64,000 nucleotides of DNA from the NCBI GenBank assembly GCA_004380135.1, contig QXCR01000087.1, positions 59,895 to 123,894 of the forward strand, read 5' to 3'. This DNA comes from Stemphylium vesicarium. Lineage: Eukaryota; Ascomycota; Dothideomycetes; Pleosporales; Pleosporaceae. The notes under the pieces are model-generated. The model had not been told where the DNA came from, searched no databases, and saw only the letters and a list, made by a program, of their open reading frames with translations. The position numbers and the translations under genes are program-made. Of the stretch, positions 1 to 11,905 are shown piece after piece; position 1 is the first letter of the stretch, and the number at the start of each line of letters is the position of its first letter.

Positions 1-894
1 TTGAATGATTGTAAAAGTGAGCAATGGGAAGACTGACAATCCTGAAAAATTACACTCTACCCTTCGCATTTCTCACGCCATTGAAGGACGATTAGCTGCT
101 GCTCAGAGCAGAGCCTTGTGAGACCCCTCCTTAACATCATCCGGATATCCATATCTCTTCCATATTGATGCTACCAAACTCTTGCGACGAATCACATGGT
201 CCTGCCCACCAAATTGAGGCCGGGAGTGGGCAGTGAAGTGATTACCGGCATTCCGCTTTCATGCTAGAAACTTGGATCCAAAAACTCGCATTCGCTCTCC
301 ATTTGATGGGATTAGCGACGAATCAATAATCTGGTTTCAATAGGGCGACTTTGGGACGTGCGTGACACCTGCATCGTAATTGAAATACGCGGCAGTACAC
401 AGCTGGCTCACAGAACGTCTGCAAGAAACAGCATTCTTATCAACACATTTAGTGTTCCTCAAAACCGTGCTTAAGTTCCCATGTTTTTGTATCGAAAGTG
501 AGACCCCAAAAATAAGTACGGTGGATGAATTGTCGGCAGGGCTGTTCACTCAAATCGCCCCAGGGAAGTGGCAGAGATTGAAACCTCACTAGCCGTATCT
601 TATGGTTGCAAAATCGGCCTCATGAATTGAGGCGTGCAAATATTTAAACTATGACGGGGACATAGAAGACGGCATGGTTAGGATTGCGTTTTCTGCTGGG
701 CGGAGAACGACGATTCTTGGTACTGTTGCAACAGCCGGTAAGCATAGTTGAATGATTCTCGCGACCCGGGCTTCCGAACTGAATAGTGCAGGCCAAAGCA
801 AACTCGGCGGGCCGCGAATATCCTGCTCGAACAATAACAGCTCGACAGCGAGATGCAGCGGTGGAAGTGGCCATGGGAACAGTATCAATTTCAT
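1..894. other. No gene recognised
   Basis: Short open frames on both strands overlap one another and show no domain, signal peptide or convincing splice pattern. The stretch lies 3' of the rhodopsin-domain gene that ends at 895, so part of it is probably its 3' untranslated region. Confidence 0.5.
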
Positions 895-2215
895 TCAAGA
901 ACGTCTCGGCTCTTGCTCGTACTGAACGGAGTATTCCACTTCTTGTATAATGTTGTGCTTCAATCTCTTGGCATCTAGGGGCCGATTCTCCGCGGCAGGA
1001 TCTTTGCGTGGCGAACTGACGGTGGCTGTGTTCCGCACCGCCTCGGGCCTCAATGTCATTCGCGTGATATGAGGCTCAGAGCTAGTGCCCGCCGTAGATG
1101 CCCCAGAAGATACTTTATGCAGATCTTGCGCAGGTACCTTGAAGCGTGCGGTTCTGGTATGCTGAAAGCTTTTATCTGATTTAGCGCTTCGAGTCGACAT
1201 TTGGTATCCCTGCGAGGATCCATGTATCCGCATAAGTTCACCATGTCCGAACCCGGTGTTGAGAGACTCTGTGAAGCGCTTGAGGGCGGCAATCGTGGCA
1301 GCAGCGAGGGAGAACGATAGTTCAACAGCTTGCCAGATGACTACTCGGGTGACCGCAATGGAGACGTCAGACGCGGTTGTCAATTTGTGGGTTTCACTCT
1401 GGCGGAGAGCGGAGAAGATGATGGTTCTGCTGTAACGTCAACTTTTTATTCCAGCAAATGTCAGAAAAGCAAGCGCGTACGGTATCCGGAGCCAGAATGC
1501 TGAGATGACGATGAGTTTGTTCCGCGAGGACATCTGCAGGCCCCAGACCAGTTGGACGGGGAGAACGAGTAAGGAAAATTCTGTCGCGAGATCAAGAGCT
1601 GTCAAAATCTGCCATCTGATCTCTTTGTGAGGGCATCCAGAAGTGGTAGAGATCATGTCCCACGAAAGTTCATGCCGAGAGTGGCAGTCGGCAGTCAAGA
1701 GAATGATGGAAACTAGACATTGGGCTGCAATAAGACCACCCGCACCGTATTGGATTCTTCTGTGTGCAACAGTCTGCGTAGTCCGAAGCAGCATGGCAAC
1801 AATTGCGATTTTAGATACACAGAGTGCTGTGATCCAAAGGATGTTGCCTGCTAGCGTGTAACTGTTGAGCTTATCGATAACAGATTGATGAAGGTTTAGC
1901 TCGTCCATTGGGCGACCAAGGCCAATAGAGATGGTCTGAAAGGTGCTGCCGAAGAACCCAAGTGCTAGGACCTACTTGAATAGTCACGATTAATGACATT
2001 CCTTGACAATCCTCGTTCCAATAGTGCCTGGATAGTAGTGGACTTACCCCGGATAGTAGCACGAAGGCATCGTCGATGCCGTAAGCCCTCCAGCGGATAT
2101 AGCCTCGCAAACATGCCATACAGAGCGTATAGCACAGACATAGCCCAATGGCGAATTTCAACCCCCGCGCGTATCCTACATGTCGCATATTGGGTGTAGC
2201 ATCTGAGGCAGACAT
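895..2215 (-). CDS. SAT4/PTH11-like rhodopsin-domain integral membrane protein
   Basis: Exons (minus strand) 2215-2048, 1971-1481 and 1429-895 give 397 aa, a normal length for the fungal rhodopsin-domain (SAT4, PF20684) family. The first membrane segment is followed by the family's charged Arg-x-Tyr-Gly-Ile-Asp-Asp turn (about residues 45-51). Further hydrophobic segments contain IAIVAMLLRTT, and a C-terminal helix contains VVIWQAVELSFSLAAATI. The tail is soluble and Ser/Thr-rich and ends in the usual short conserved strand. Read straight through, the frame hits TGA at 1440-1438. A 51-nt intron (1480-1430, GT...AG, CTGAC branch site) removes it and restores the family sequence FWLRIPR-TIIFSALR, so I treat the gene as intact. 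No CFEM domain is present. Members are related to PTH11-type receptors, but most have unknown roles, so ligand and function cannot be assigned. Confidence 0.82.
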
Positions 2216-3676
2216 CCTACACGGGGGGATGGTTCAGAAAAGTCCAAAGATTTTTCTGCGCCAGCACGAGGGCAAAGACATACATGTATACATGTGCGAA
2301 CGAGGTACCAATCATCCGACCATGTCCAACCTCGCCTCAAGGGTCATGCCTCTCGTTTGAAGTCCATTTTTGCGGCCGGAATTCCCGCCTCATGCCTGAA
2401 GGACGCCACGGAGTTATTTAAATAGGAGCAAACGCCTTGCTGCTGCACTACACCGTTCATCCTCTCCAGTTCACATTGGGGGCCGGAACCGCGCATCACC
2501 AAGCATGGAATCCTGTCGCCCCACCGGGGCTTGACTGGAACGCAAGGAGTTGATCAAATTATCATTGCATCCACCCAATTACACTAGCAGGGCTCGTCGC
2601 GGGATGATGGTAGGCTGGATAAGAGACTATATTCTGACGCTCGCGGAGCCTATCATTCCTGGACGCGGTGCTGACCGCAGCTGGTACGACACATGTCGCA
2701 GTCGAGATGCACCTGTACGGTTTCATCCGAATTTGAGCAATGATGTCCCGCTCGTGAAGCTGCTTGATAGTAAGATTGATCGATACTGGTGTGTCAGATC
2801 CTCCTGTCCGCCACGTCAACATGTACTTAAGTTTCCCGCAGTGGATGGACGCTCGACAGCAAAAGGCATGATAGGCAGCTCTCCCACGAGGTCGAAGAGG
2901 CTGTGTTACATTGCAGAGGACGCGGAGGATGCGAGTGCGGCTCGAGGAGATGGTTGTTATTGCGGAACCCTGAACTAACGTGGCTGCATGAGGGCGAGAC
3001 GCGTCTTTAGTGAACACGGGACGGGCCCTGGGGAGGGGGGTTGGTCTGAGCTTGAACGGGTAGCTTCTTCCACCCTAGCACGCCTTGCAAGCGCCCTCGA
3101 CTCCACAAGCTTCATCGATCGAGGTGCGATCCTTCGCTCGGTCCTTATGACCGCTCACTGGTCTTACGATGTGCTTACTCGAAATGAGTAGCTGCGAGTG
3201 GCCAACAACTGGTGGCTCGCGAACGGCACAGTGAGCAGTGCCACACCACGAGCATGACGCGCAGCGAGATCGTCCTTCGGCATATGACACCACAACGTGC
3301 ATTGCCTCGCATGCGCCCCCAACGGGAAAATTGCTATCGGCCTTCTCTGCAGCAGGCGTGCGATCTTCCAAGTCTTGAGCCGTGACCCCTAGACCGCTTA
3401 GGCCGCCTCGGCTACACCACGCCTGTATCCTCGACGATTGATTTGACAAAGTTGGTCTCGCTCGAGATGGTCCGCCACATGGTTCGGCCGTCAACCCGAG
3501 AAGGGCAGCTCGCTCTGGCCGTGGAAACACGGCACGTAATGAACATGCATGGTTTTCTCAGAGGGCGCTGCATTGTGGCGCCTTAAACAGCTTTTGAGAG
3601 TCTCTCCTTCAGTGCTCTTCATCCTGTTAGGGTATCCCTCACCTTTCTTGTTACTGATACACGGAAGTTCCATACA
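2216..3676. other. Intergenic region between divergent membrane-protein genes
   Basis: This 1.46-kb stretch separates the divergently transcribed rhodopsin-domain gene and permease. It has overlapping frames on both strands but none with recognisable protein character. An isolated TATTTAAATA sequence lies near 2415-2424, without a convincing gene after it. Confidence 0.4.
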
Positions 3677-5425
3677 ATGGTAGCTTTTGGAGTTTCAAAG
3701 AGCGCGGATTCCATTGAGGAGTACGATCTTGGAAGCAATGGCTTCAACGAAGCTGACAGGATGCATGCGACTGCGTTGGGCGGCACAGCTCACGACACAT
3801 CTGATATGCAAAGAATGGGTAAGAAACAGGAGCTTCGGGTAATCCCTTACTGAATCCCATGTAATGAAACATTGCTGATTGCGCCATTAGCGGAACTTTC
3901 GCCTAATATCCATCATCGGCTTCGTAGTCGTGCTTCAATCGACATGGGAAAGTGCTCTTTTGTAAGTGTTGTTGCGCCGACAGACATCTATATTCAACTA
4001 ATTCTGCGAAAAGATCTGCTTACTTCGGTCTGTTTAATGGCGGCACAGCGGGTGTGGTCTGGATGATGATCATCACGTGGATGTTCGTGTTGGCTATGAT
4101 TGCCTCCCTTGCCGAAATGGCGTCAATGGCACCAACAGCCGGCGGTCAATATCATTGGGTCAGCGAGTTTGCACCGCCATCGTTCCAGAAATCACTCAGT
4201 TACATCGTGGGTGAGTTGAGCAATCTGTGCCATTATCGCCATTGTGCTGACGGTAGTGTCAGGTTGGTCCGCAGCTGTTGGCTGGGTCAGCGGCATTCCC
4301 GCTTGTGCGCAGATGCTCTCCAGCCTCGTCATCGGCATGGTGCTCCTAGCTTATCCCGAAGCGCAGATCGGAGAGCTCTGGCATGTCACTCTTTTGATGA
4401 TGCTTTGGTTATGCCTCATGATCGGTTTCAACATCTTCCTTGCGCAGCACCTGCCTCTCGCGGAGGGCATCGTGTTGGTTCTTCACGTTTTTGCCTTCTT
4501 CGCCTTCTTGATCCTCTTTTGGACGATGGCTGATCGACTGCCAGCCGATGAAGTCTTTACAACATGGACAAATGGAGGAGAGTGGAGTTCAATGGGCCTC
4601 TCCGCCCTTGTTGGGCTTTCAACCCCGCTGTGGTGCTTCATTGGCCCTGACGCAGGAGCACATATGTCCGAGGAGCTTAAAGACGCATCTGTCGTATTGC
4701 CCAAGGCAATGATGTGGGCTGTGTTCTTCAACGGCATCTTCGGGTGCATCATGATGATTACATTTGTGTTCTGCGGTGGAGCCCTGGATTCCGTACTGGA
4801 GTCACCAACTGGCCAGCCTGTACTGCAAGCTGTTTACAATGCGACAGGCTCACTTGCTGGTACGGAAGTCATGGGTGCGTTGCTCGTCATCTTGGTCTTC
4901 TTTGCTGCGGTATCCGTTACTGCTGCTTCCTCACGACAAATCTGGGCCTTTGCTCGCGACAAAGGTCTTCCATTCTCGTCCTGGGTTGAAAAGGTGCCGT
5001 CAGGTTGGGACATCCCCGTAAACGCACTCCTCGTCTGCCTCGGCTCATCACTCGTGCTTGCATGCATCAACTTCGGCTCCGAAGTCACCCTCAACGCTAT
5101 CGTTTCCATCTCAAATGCGGCACTCATATTTTCATACATCATCTCGATTGGGTGTGTCAGGTTAAAGCGTTTCAGAGGTGAGCCTTTACTTCCGCGACGC
5201 TGGAGCTTGGGCAGATATGGGGGTATCATCAATGACCTCGCTCTGGCCTTTCTAGTGGTTTCCTTCGTCTTTTCGTTTTTCCCGATGACGCCAAATCCCA
5301 CTGCGGTCGACATGAATTGGGCGGCTCTCATGTTCGGTGCACTGGCTATCATCGCCACAGTCAATTACTTCGTCAGCGCGCGAAAGAGTTACATTGCGCC
5401 TGTGTCGCTTGTGAAGCAAGATTAG
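3677..5425 (+). CDS. APC-family amino acid/choline/GABA permease (ACT subfamily)
   Basis: Exons 3677-3838, 3891-3961, 4014-4210 and 4263-5425 encode 530 aa, typical of the fungal amino acid/choline transporter (ACT, TC 2.A.3.4) subfamily. All three introns are 52-53 nt and preserve the frame. The cytoplasmic N-terminus ends in the family's QELRRNF sequence before the first membrane helix. The FGLFNGGTAG and MAPTAGGQYHWVSEFAP loops and the GPDAGAHMSEELKDASVVLP signature follow, in a protein with about 12 hydrophobic segments. It should sit in the plasma membrane and import a small amine such as an amino acid, GABA or choline. Sequence alone does not separate HNM1-like (choline) from UGA4-like (GABA) specificity. 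The RIT1-like gene begins 392 bp downstream on the same strand. Confidence 0.9.
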
Positions 5426-5817
5426 AGCCTAGATATGCAAGTCAGTGACTGAAGTCATTGGAGAGCAAATGATCAATAGAGACCATTCTGGTGAAAGCCA
5501 CCGTGATCAAGTGTGCAGGTATCCAGCCCGGTTCTGCGCTAACCTCGTGTGGCCTAGCCTTTGCCGTCTTCGATCCAGCCTTCTTCGTCCGCCCAAATCT
5601 TGCACTTGTAAGTACTACTCGTTCGCCAAATGCTAAGCATCTAGCCATCAACGTTCCAGCACCGTCTAGCTGTATCAGCATTTCTCCCCACTGATTCAAC
5701 ACAGCCGTTCTTGTGCAAATTTGATTACGATGCGGGGTATGCGATACTATTGAGTCCGCCGGATCGACCAAATTGAAGTTTCGCACTTGAAAACATCTTT
5801 CCATCTTTAACATAACC
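5426..5817. other. Intergenic, permease to RIT1-like gene
   Basis: Contains the 3' end of the permease transcript and the promoter of the next gene. I see no coding signal. Confidence 0.5.
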
Positions 5818-8039
5818 ATGTCTAAGCCTCTATCAGAAGCAGACATAATCTTTCCTCATCTCTCCAACACACCAAACTTGTCTAGCACCCTCGCATCCCT
5901 ACGCCGCTCAACTCTTTCAACGCACAATCGGCTCGCTTCGATCATATCCGACAGCGATTTCGTCACATCTGTGGCATCCGCCTATGAGCTTCCTCTGGTA
6001 GCAAATGAACGCTGTGGCAGTTGGTACATTCCGACATCTCAGAAATCTGGATCCGTTTACTTCAAGAGCACAGACGGCCACATGGGCGAATGGAGTTTTA
6101 GTCTGCGAAGACTGAATTTACAGCTGATTGATGTGGTTGAGAAATGGGGCGGGGCTGTGGTAGTGGATAGCACCAGAAGGGGGAAAAGCATGCCAGATGC
6201 GTTGAGCAAGACGATTCCAACTTGGTGCTGTGTGATCAATCGAGCGGTATTCGGCAATGAGAGGACGGAAGAAGAAATGGCACTCTTTACGCCACCGCAA
6301 GCAGTGGGCGAGAGCGAACACGCTCAGATGGAGAAGAGAATCGATGGCTTCGTGCGGCAATTCCTGGTGCGTCCTCCACCGCCGGTAGTTTGTGATGCGA
6401 GTCAGCTGACACCATGAAAAAGGGCATCTGCAAGCCTAACATTCCGCTTCTCCGTGGGAAGCTACAAAAGCCACTACGCCCGATATGGGTGACGCAGCAG
6501 TCTACTCTTCCCGATTCAGCGCCTTCATTCACAGGATTCCATCCCATCGTTCTCTGCACAGCATCGAGGCGAGTGCGCGGCGCCGAAGCATCAGAAAGCG
6601 GATACATCCAGGGTGCTGCGGATGACCATGAAGCCTGGTCCCAGGGACTTACGCCACCAGTATTTTGGAAACACAAAGATCTGCTTATGAGCACGAGTGA
6701 AGAGGATGCTCCAAACGTGATCACTAAGCTGCTTAGCGAAGAGAAAAACAACGGCGCGACAGCGAGCCTGATTAAACCCACGTCACAGCTCTACATCTCA
6801 TCCAGCAACGACGCGGAACTTGCCGGATTTGACATCGTCGTAAGCTGTACGTCTGAGCCTTTCCCGCCCTCAACTCTCAAAGACGGCGGAGTAAAACACC
6901 ACCTGCATCTAAAATGCCAAATCGGGAAACTAGGCTCACGCGACCTACGCACCCAGCTCCCACAGCTCATGCCATTCTTTTCTTCCATCCAAGCAGCATC
7001 TACAGGAGCCAAAACGCTAGTATGCTGTCCCACAGGCAAGGACCTCTCCGTCGGCGTCGCCCTAGCAATACTATGTCTGTACACCGCAGAAGACGGAGCA
7101 GTGGACACGAGCTCCCCGAAACAAGCAAAAGAAATGGGCAAAGCATTCATCAAGCAGCGATTAAGCTGGATCACAACGAGCAACCCGGCGCTCAACCCGA
7201 GTCGAGCGACGCTGCAAAGTGTCAATGCCATGCTACTTGAGAGTCACGACCCAAAGGCGTATCTAGCGACGCTAGCGAAGAAGAGCAATGGTATCAAGGC
7301 GGATATACCGATCAGAGAAACGAGACCGGTGACGGCAGAGCCGCAGGATCCGCCTCCTGGCCCTTCTTCGATTCCCAAGGCTATATTTGAAAACCTGTGC
7401 AGCGCGTCAGAAGGTGCGGAGTGGAAGTTTACCCGCACGCTTACTTCAGCACTGGCTACACACCCCTCTGGCACCGTAACAGGAACAGCGACTTTCACGC
7501 CGTGTACAATCCACCCTGACCCCCACCCCTCTTATTCCTCTCCTCCCTCCTCACCACCGTCCACGCCAACACTTCTTTACGCCGAAGAAGGCGAATTCAT
7601 AACACAAAGCGGGCAGAAATTCACCGCGCGCAGAAAATACGTCTACGAATTCATTCCACCCCTCTCCCCTGCTTCCGAAGGAGGCGGAGGCGCCGAATCC
7701 ATCGCCGTGCACTTCTTCGACGACGAGAAAATGCGGCAAGCGAGTGTGCACGACGGCGTGGGATCACGTGGTGAAGGCATCGGTGGATTATTCGTTGAGA
7801 TGGGGGATATGGATGTAAGCGGGGAAGAAGTGGTGAAAGCGAAGAATAGAGAAAAGCATCTTTGTGCTGAGGATTTGTATGCTGCGAGTTGGGTTTTTGG
7901 GAGAGGTATGTTGGGCACGGTTGGAAGGGGAAAGGACGGAGAGAAGGACAGGGAGGGGGAGGTGTGGTGGGAGGTTCAGTATGATGTCAAAGGACCGCAG
8001 AAGGATTACGTGAGTACGACGCGGTATACGCGTATGTAG
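5818..8039 (+). CDS. RIT1: Initiator tRNA A64 2'-O-ribosylphosphate transferase (RIT1-like) with extra C-terminal domain
   Basis: Exon 1 is 5818-6366. Exon 2 starts at 6423 (56-nt intron) or 6435 (68-nt intron); both keep the frame, giving 721 or 717 aa. RIT1 modifies A64 of initiator tRNA and so keeps it out of elongation. The N-terminal RIT1 domain is recognisable from LPLVANERCGSWY, STDGHMGEWSFSLRRLNL, VVDSTRRGKSMPDALSKT and KLQKPLRPIWVTQ. A phosphatase-like loop, CCPTGKDLSVGVA, is typical of the RIT1 C-terminal domain. After about residue 510 comes a roughly 200-aa extension with WKFTRTLTSA, GTVTGTATF, ARRKYVYEF, VHFFDDEKMR, HLCAEDLYAASW and GPQKDYVSTTRYTR. By memory this resembles DUF6314 proteins; I could not verify that. 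Yeast RIT1 is about 510 aa, so the extension accounts for the extra length. The gene converges on the NAD kinase gene 115 bp away. Confidence 0.88.
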
Positions 8040-8154
8040 AAGAGCGGGTACTAGTCTTGTTTGCATTTACGAAGAGAATCTTAAAACAAAAAATACACCT
8101 GTTTAGAAATATGGGGATGTGTCCATGCTTTGATGCTGGCTATACGCGGAGAGC

Positions 8155-9465
8155 TCAAGGATCCTGATCTCCAAACGGATAATTAAACTTCAACAAGGCG
8201 TTTAATCCACCCACCCAATGATCTTCAGCCATATCTTCCTTGCCAGACGTGCCTCTAACAATACTAGGGACGCCGCCTTCCCAGCCTCGAGCATCTCTTC
8301 GGACAACTTCCCCGCCTATGCGGACTTCCATGCCCGTGCCCAGTTTTTCGGTAATGGTGTTACCGTCGATGCTGACTTCTACTTCTCTGCCCCTGTTCTT
8401 CTTGCCTAAGCGTAGCGTGATGGGTGTTTCTGCAGGGAGAACCAGAGGCCTAAAGGAAAGCGACCGGGGACAAATGGGCGTGAGGCATATAGATGGCACA
8501 AGAGGGTGTACGATGCTTCCCCCGGAAGACAGCGAGTATGCGGTTGAACCGGTAGGCGAGCTGATGATCATGCCGTCGGCGACTGCTTCGGTCAAGAAGC
8601 GGTTGTTGATGTAGACGTCTATGATTTTGAGATGTGGACTCGAGCCGCGATGGAGCGTGACTTCGTTCAGCGCATAGGTATCGCCCTCGGCACCGCCTAT
8701 CCTCTTCCCGTCGGGCCCAAAGACTCCGACCTTGAGCCTGTTGCGCAGGAGGATACGCGCGGTTCTGTTGCTGCCCATGGCCTTGCCCCGTATGTCAGCG
8801 TAGCTCAGTGGCCTGTCTAGAGGGTCGTCGGGCGATGTAGGTGGCGTTGGCGGGCTTGCGCCTAGCGAGTCCGAGAGGGTCGAGTACGTGTCTGGTGCGC
8901 CGCTCATGTACACCTCCCGGAACGCCCGCTTGTACTCCTTGAACTTGAACTCGCCCAGAAAGCCAATTGTGCCCATGGCGAAGCTCAAAACTGGTGGTAC
9001 ATTTTCGGTATGGCTGAACAGGCTACTGGCCCTCAGTAGCGTCCCATCGCCTCCAAGCGTGCAGACCAAATCGGTTTTATCCGAAAGGTGCTGCGGGATC
9101 CCTTGGTTCTCATTGTATGTGTATACGGGAAATGGGAGTTGTTGGTGCAATTCTTCTGCGGTTTCGGGCTCGAAGATGACGTTTATGGCGGGATACGTGG
9201 ATCGTAGGTGCGACGTGAATTCGATGACCGACTCGGTGATGTTGGGCGTGCGCTTCTTTTTGGTGACGAGCACGTTTCGTGGCGGCGAGGGCCACTGTAG
9301 GCTCAGAAGCGTATTGGTGGGCGATTGTATATACGACGGCTTCGTGCGCGCGGGTAGCTCTGAGATTTGCTTAATCTCGAGACGCTTGCTTGTTGAAGAG
9401 AAGCTGCGTGCTTGGGCGGGCAGGGCAAGAAGCCGCCATGGCAGAGGGCGGTGCTGCATGGGCAT
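8155..9465 (-). CDS. POS5: Mitochondrial NAD(H) kinase, POS5-like
   Basis: A single exon of 436 aa, close to the 414 aa of yeast Pos5. It phosphorylates NAD(H) to NADP(H). The catalytic LGGDGTLLRA motif lies at about residues 137-146, followed by LSFAMGTIGFLGEF and the substrate-binding DGMIISSPTGSTAYSLSSGGSIVHP region. The N-terminus (MPMQHRPLPWRLLALPAQARSF...) is rich in Arg and hydroxylated residues and has no acid, as in a mitochondrial presequence, which favours Pos5 over the cytosolic Utr1/Yef1 type. It supplies matrix NADPH for reductive and antioxidant reactions. The gene is divergent from the acyltransferase at 10087. Confidence 0.92.
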   Translation of the reverse strand: MPMQHRPLPWRLLALPAQARSFSSTSKRLEIKQISELPARTKPSYIQSPTNTLLSLQWPSPPRNVLVTKKKRTPNITESVIEFTSHLRSTYPAINVIFEPETAEELHQQLPFPVYTYNENQGIPQHLSDKTDLVCTLGGDGTLLRASSLFSHTENVPPVLSFAMGTIGFLGEFKFKEYKRAFREVYMSGAPDTYSTLSDSLGASPPTPPTSPDDPLDRPLSYADIRGKAMGSNRTARILLRNRLKVGVFGPDGKRIGGAEGDTYALNEVTLHRGSSPHLKIIDVYINNRFLTEAVADGMIISSPTGSTAYSLSSGGSIVHPLVPSICLTPICPRSLSFRPLVLPAETPITLRLGKKNRGREVEVSIDGNTITEKLGTGMEVRIGGEVVRRDARGWEGGVPSIVRGTSGKEDMAEDHWVGGLNALLKFNYPFGDQDP

Positions 9466-10086
9466 CTTCTAGGAGCTGGGCGTCGGGCGAAGCTTGAATG
9501 GGTGAGCGGGCGCCATATGACCGGATGATGACGAGTCGAACCGTGACGGCAGCTATCTTGGTCTTGTCGCGCAGGAACGAGTACAATCTACTCAAGATAC
9601 GGAGATAATAGCATGCCAGCAACTAAACTCCATTTTCACGTGCGTGAACCGCGGCCCTTCCAAGGTTGGGTCTTCTGGCAAAAGTTGCGAGTGAAAGGCT
9701 CGGGGTGGGACTAGCGCCCGCAGAGCACGAGCTATCCTTGCACAGGTGGGGTACCTGACATCGGTGTCATCATTCCAAGTGGAAAGCTGCGGATCGGCAT
9801 CAGCTTGTTCCAGTGGCCGAAAGACACCATGGGGACAAGTTGCGGCCTGATTACTTCCTGTGCATCTTCGCTTCTCTTTGCCAGGCACCCGCCGCGTGAG
9901 ACTCTATACGCGGACCGGCGCACGCTACGCTGCAACCACTCCCCGCCGCATACCTCGACCACGCTTCACGCGCCCACCTGAACCATCGGAGCGCATCCAC
10001 CGCGGGCACGCGCACCTTTGCTATATCCGCCGTATTTACACCAGAACACCTGATAATCCCCTACGTATGCTCTCACAAACACCACC
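9466..10086. promoter_or_regulatory. Shared divergent promoter region (NAD kinase / acyltransferase)
   Basis: A 621-bp gap between two divergent start codons. It must carry both promoters. I see no specific operator or TATA box I would defend. Confidence 0.45.
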
Positions 10087-11544
10087 ATGACGACCGAAGG
10101 CATCAGACAGCGGCAGCCGCCTGCAAACCCGCCCGTAATCGAGAAGTTGAAAGCACAGCGTACCAAAGCACCCGCACACCCCAAAGGCCCCGATCCGACG
10201 CAACATCCAGCTGGCGAGGTCAAACATGGATTCATCGCACAAGCTCTTCGCATGTGTCTGTTCGCAGCGTACTTCAACGGCAGCATCATAGCGTCAGTAT
10301 ACTCAAATAGCTAATAGTCCCCGTAGGATACTGACTCCATGTCTCAGCATCGCCATCACTCAGTACATTGGCTGTCCCCTGTACTTTTACAGCAAGGACC
10401 TGTTCTATGCATGGATGGCCATGTCCAAGCAGCACTTTGGCGTCGTCGTCACCACCATGACGTACTGGTGGGCGCCCGTCACCATGCGCGTTAGTGGAGA
10501 TGAGAGCGTGAGGGGACAACTGAAGAAGACTAAAGACGGGAGATTGGAATGCGACTTCCCGGAACGGATGGTGGTCGTCTCTAACCACCAGGTCTGTCCC
10601 TCCAAACCCGCCCGGTATCCAACAAGAACTAACTGGCTTTAGATTTACACCGACTGGGTCTACCTCTGGTGGATGAGCTACGCTGCTTCCATGCACGGCC
10701 ACCTGTACATCATTCTCAAAGAGTCGCTCAAATATATTCCCGTTCTCGGTTGGGGTATGATGCTTTATGGCTTCATCTTCCTCTCGCGCAAGTGGTCAAC
10801 GGATAAGGAGCGCTTCCAGCATCGACTGAGGAAGCTGAGCGTGAGTCATAGCGGGCCGTTGTCTGGCTCCAAGGGCCTTGATCCCATGTGGCTACTCATC
10901 TTCCCCGAAGGCACAAACCTCAGCAAGAATGGTCGCGCGTCAAGCCAGAAGTGGGCAGAAAAGAACCAGATTGAGGATCTCAGGCACGCGCTGCTACCAC
11001 GAAGCACTGGATTGTCATTCTGTCTGCAGGAGCTAAAGGGCTCTGTCGACTACCTGTACGACTGTACCTTGGCCTATGAAGGCGTTCCGTAAGCTCACTC
11101 ACATGTTGCTGGCCAAGACGTAAACTGACCTCGAACAGCGTCGGCCAATATGGTCAAGATCTCTTTACCCTTCGTGGCACCTACTTCCAAGGTCGACCTC
11201 CAAAGTCCGTGAACATGCACTGGCGTCGCTTCGCCATCACCGATATCCCGTTGCATGATGACAAGCTGTTTGCCGACTGGCTCCTCGCCCGATGGCGCGA
11301 AAAGGACGACCTACTCCAATATTTCCTCGAGAACCAGCGGTTTCCTGCAGACGACGGTGTGACACCCAACGTTAACGGCGGAGAGCCACTCAAGGGTGCC
11401 GGTTGGATCGAGACGGATGTACGACCAGTGCAATGGTATGAGTGGCTGCAAATCTTTGTCCCAACCGCTGCCTTGGCACTCATCGTCAACGTGTTTGTGA
11501 AAATTTCCAATCTCGTCACCAAGATTGCAGGAGTGAAGGCTTAG
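10087..11544 (+). CDS. PlsC-family acyltransferase (CST26/lysocardiolipin acyltransferase-like)
   Basis: Exons 10087-10292, 10348-10591, 10643-11088 and 11139-11544 encode 433 aa. It is an LPLAT-family 1-acylglycerol-phosphate acyltransferase with the catalytic HX4D motif (His149 to Asp154, within NHQIYTDW, spanning the exon 2/3 junction) and the substrate-binding FPEGTNLS motif at about 237-244. A hydrophobic segment precedes the catalytic block and a C-terminal hydrophobic helix ends the protein (IFVPTAALALIVNVFV). The overall order matches the yeast Cst26/Psi1 and animal LCLAT/AGPAT group, which remodel phosphatidylinositol or lysocardiolipin in ER membranes. The exact acyl acceptor is not visible. 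Introns are 50-55 nt with good GT/AG ends. Confidence 0.9.
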
Positions 11545-11905
11545 TTTGGAGGACAGAGGAAGGTGGGCATGTGAGCGCAGGATTTGCTTTTTAGTGTTTT
11601 GGTGAGTGGGTGGGCATTTGTAGGTAGACCGCTTTGATACCCTATATCCATTTGCATTTGTTCTCTAACAACTTGGAAACAATTGTCTCAACAATGTCGT
11701 CAGGGAAAAATGTATTACTAACCAGGGTTTCCGTCACCACATCTCTCGTTTCGAACACATCATCTATCCTTAGGCAGGCTGCCGCTCGACTTGTCAATGA
11801 TCAAAACCCAGCCCAAAAAGAGATCGCCGGCAACAACAGCCGCAGTTCGGAACCGAGATCGAAAAAATAAATATATCACCACGTACATAACCAGACATTG
11901 CAAAA
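11545..11905. other. Intergenic between convergent genes
   Basis: 361 bp separating the 3' ends of the acyltransferase and the extracellular-domain protein. Nothing recognisable beyond probable 3' untranslated sequence. Confidence 0.5.

Noticed and set aside
1438..1440. In-frame TGA suggesting a broken rhodopsin-domain gene
   Set aside because: A well-formed 51-nt intron removes it and restores the expected family sequence.
5442..5846. 134-aa frame on the minus strand
   Set aside because: It overlaps the RIT1 start region and the permease 3' end and shows no family features.
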